A stretch of 6,092 nucleotides of DNA, from positions 1-6,092 of the forward strand of contig JAIRRF010000241.1 of assembly GCA_031256115.1 (NCBI GenBank), in the 5' to 3' direction. Origin of the DNA: Treponema sp. GTDB taxonomy: Bacteria; Spirochaetota; Spirochaetia; Treponematales; Breznakiellaceae. The translations under genes and the position numbers were made by a program. The notes below the pieces were generated by a model that was not told where the DNA came from, ran no database searches, and saw only the letters and a list, made by a program, of their open reading frames with translations. This document shows, piece by piece, positions 5,811 to 6,092 of this stretch (position 1 is the first letter of the stretch; the number at the start of each line of letters is the position of its first letter).

Positions 5811-6092
5811 TGGGATATATTAAAAAGCCAAGCAAAATTGCTCAATTCATATCTATTATTATCTTGCCGATCATTTTAGTCCTTTTTGGGAGTTTGAGTT
5901 ATTTTCTTTTTTTATATACTAATACAATAATAATAGAGCTCACCGAGGTAGACAAGACAATATTTAATGGTTTATGGTTTCTGTTTGGCATATGGTCTAT
6001 TTTCCTATTTGTCTACTTATTTTTCCTAATTGTTCGCTTATACCTTTTACACAAAAAAGCAGTTAAATCCATAGACGCCAAAAATTATATTG
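5810..6092 (+). CDS. Second small membrane protein, unknown family, cut by the window edge
   Basis: An open frame starts at the ATG overlapping the previous stop by one base and stays open to the window end, giving 94 residues so far. AAAAGGAG (5795-5802), seven bases before the ATG, is a strong ribosome binding site. The protein begins MGYIKKPSKIAQF, a positively charged head consistent with a cytoplasmic N-terminus. It then has a long hydrophobic segment near 12-37, a short acidic loop (ELTEVDKT, 43-50) and a second segment near 53-80 ending in Arg/His/Lys. No motif is recognised. Like its neighbour it is very AT-rich. The one-base overlap and shared hydrophobic character suggest the two products act as a pair or complex. 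The true length and any C-terminal domain are outside the window. Confidence 0.72.
   Translation, partial: MGYIKKPSKIAQFISIIILPIILVLFGSLSYFLFLYTNTIIIELTEVDKTIFNGLWFLFGIWSIFLFVYLFFLIVRLYLLHKKAVKSIDAKNYI

Noticed and set aside
1..6092. CRISPR array, tRNA, rRNA or riboswitch
   Set aside because: No regularly spaced repeats, cloverleaf-like arms with a CCA-type end, rRNA-like stretches or recognisable aptamer motifs were seen on either strand.

Overview
The window looks like a mosaic stretch of a low-to-mid G+C bacterial chromosome. The best guess is a Firmicute of the Clostridia/Negativicutes type. The basis is strong GGAGG-type ribosome binding sites, one-base TAATG gene overlaps, an IS630-type transposase remnant and AT-rich membrane-protein genes. 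The taxonomic guess is weak; no rRNA or tRNA is present to support it.

Left part (1-1414): decayed mobile DNA. Bases 1-135 carry the tail of an IS630-family transposase that breaks off before its second catalytic Asp motif. On the minus strand, 192-1307 encodes the helicase half (D5_N plus superfamily-3 ATPase) of a P4-type phage/plasmid primase-helicase; the N-terminal primase half is missing. The break lies at a short non-coding segment (1308-1414) with nested inverted repeats.

Middle (1415-5159): an AT-rich gene for a CPBP-family intramembrane metalloprotease (minus strand, 1415-2272) is divergent from a translationally coupled tldD-tldE pair (plus strand, 2470-5159). TldD keeps the HExxxH zinc motif and the C-terminal Cys-Gly-Lys motif. 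TldE is the non-metal partner. Together they should form a cytoplasmic TldD/TldE protease of the kind that trims leader peptides from modified peptides such as microcin B17.

Right part (5160-6092): two very AT-rich, translationally coupled genes for small multi-pass membrane proteins of no family I recognise; the second runs off the window. A block of about 50 bp (GGTATCGATA, six variable bases, CAAGATrGTA, plus an upstream weak palindrome half) occurs once before tldD and once before the membrane-protein pair. The two transcription units may therefore be co-regulated, or the tldDE cassette may be bounded by direct repeats.

Taken together, a CPBP protease, TldD/TldE and small membrane proteins would fit a locus for making, processing or resisting a small peptide. 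No precursor peptide gene is visible in the window, so this is a hypothesis only.
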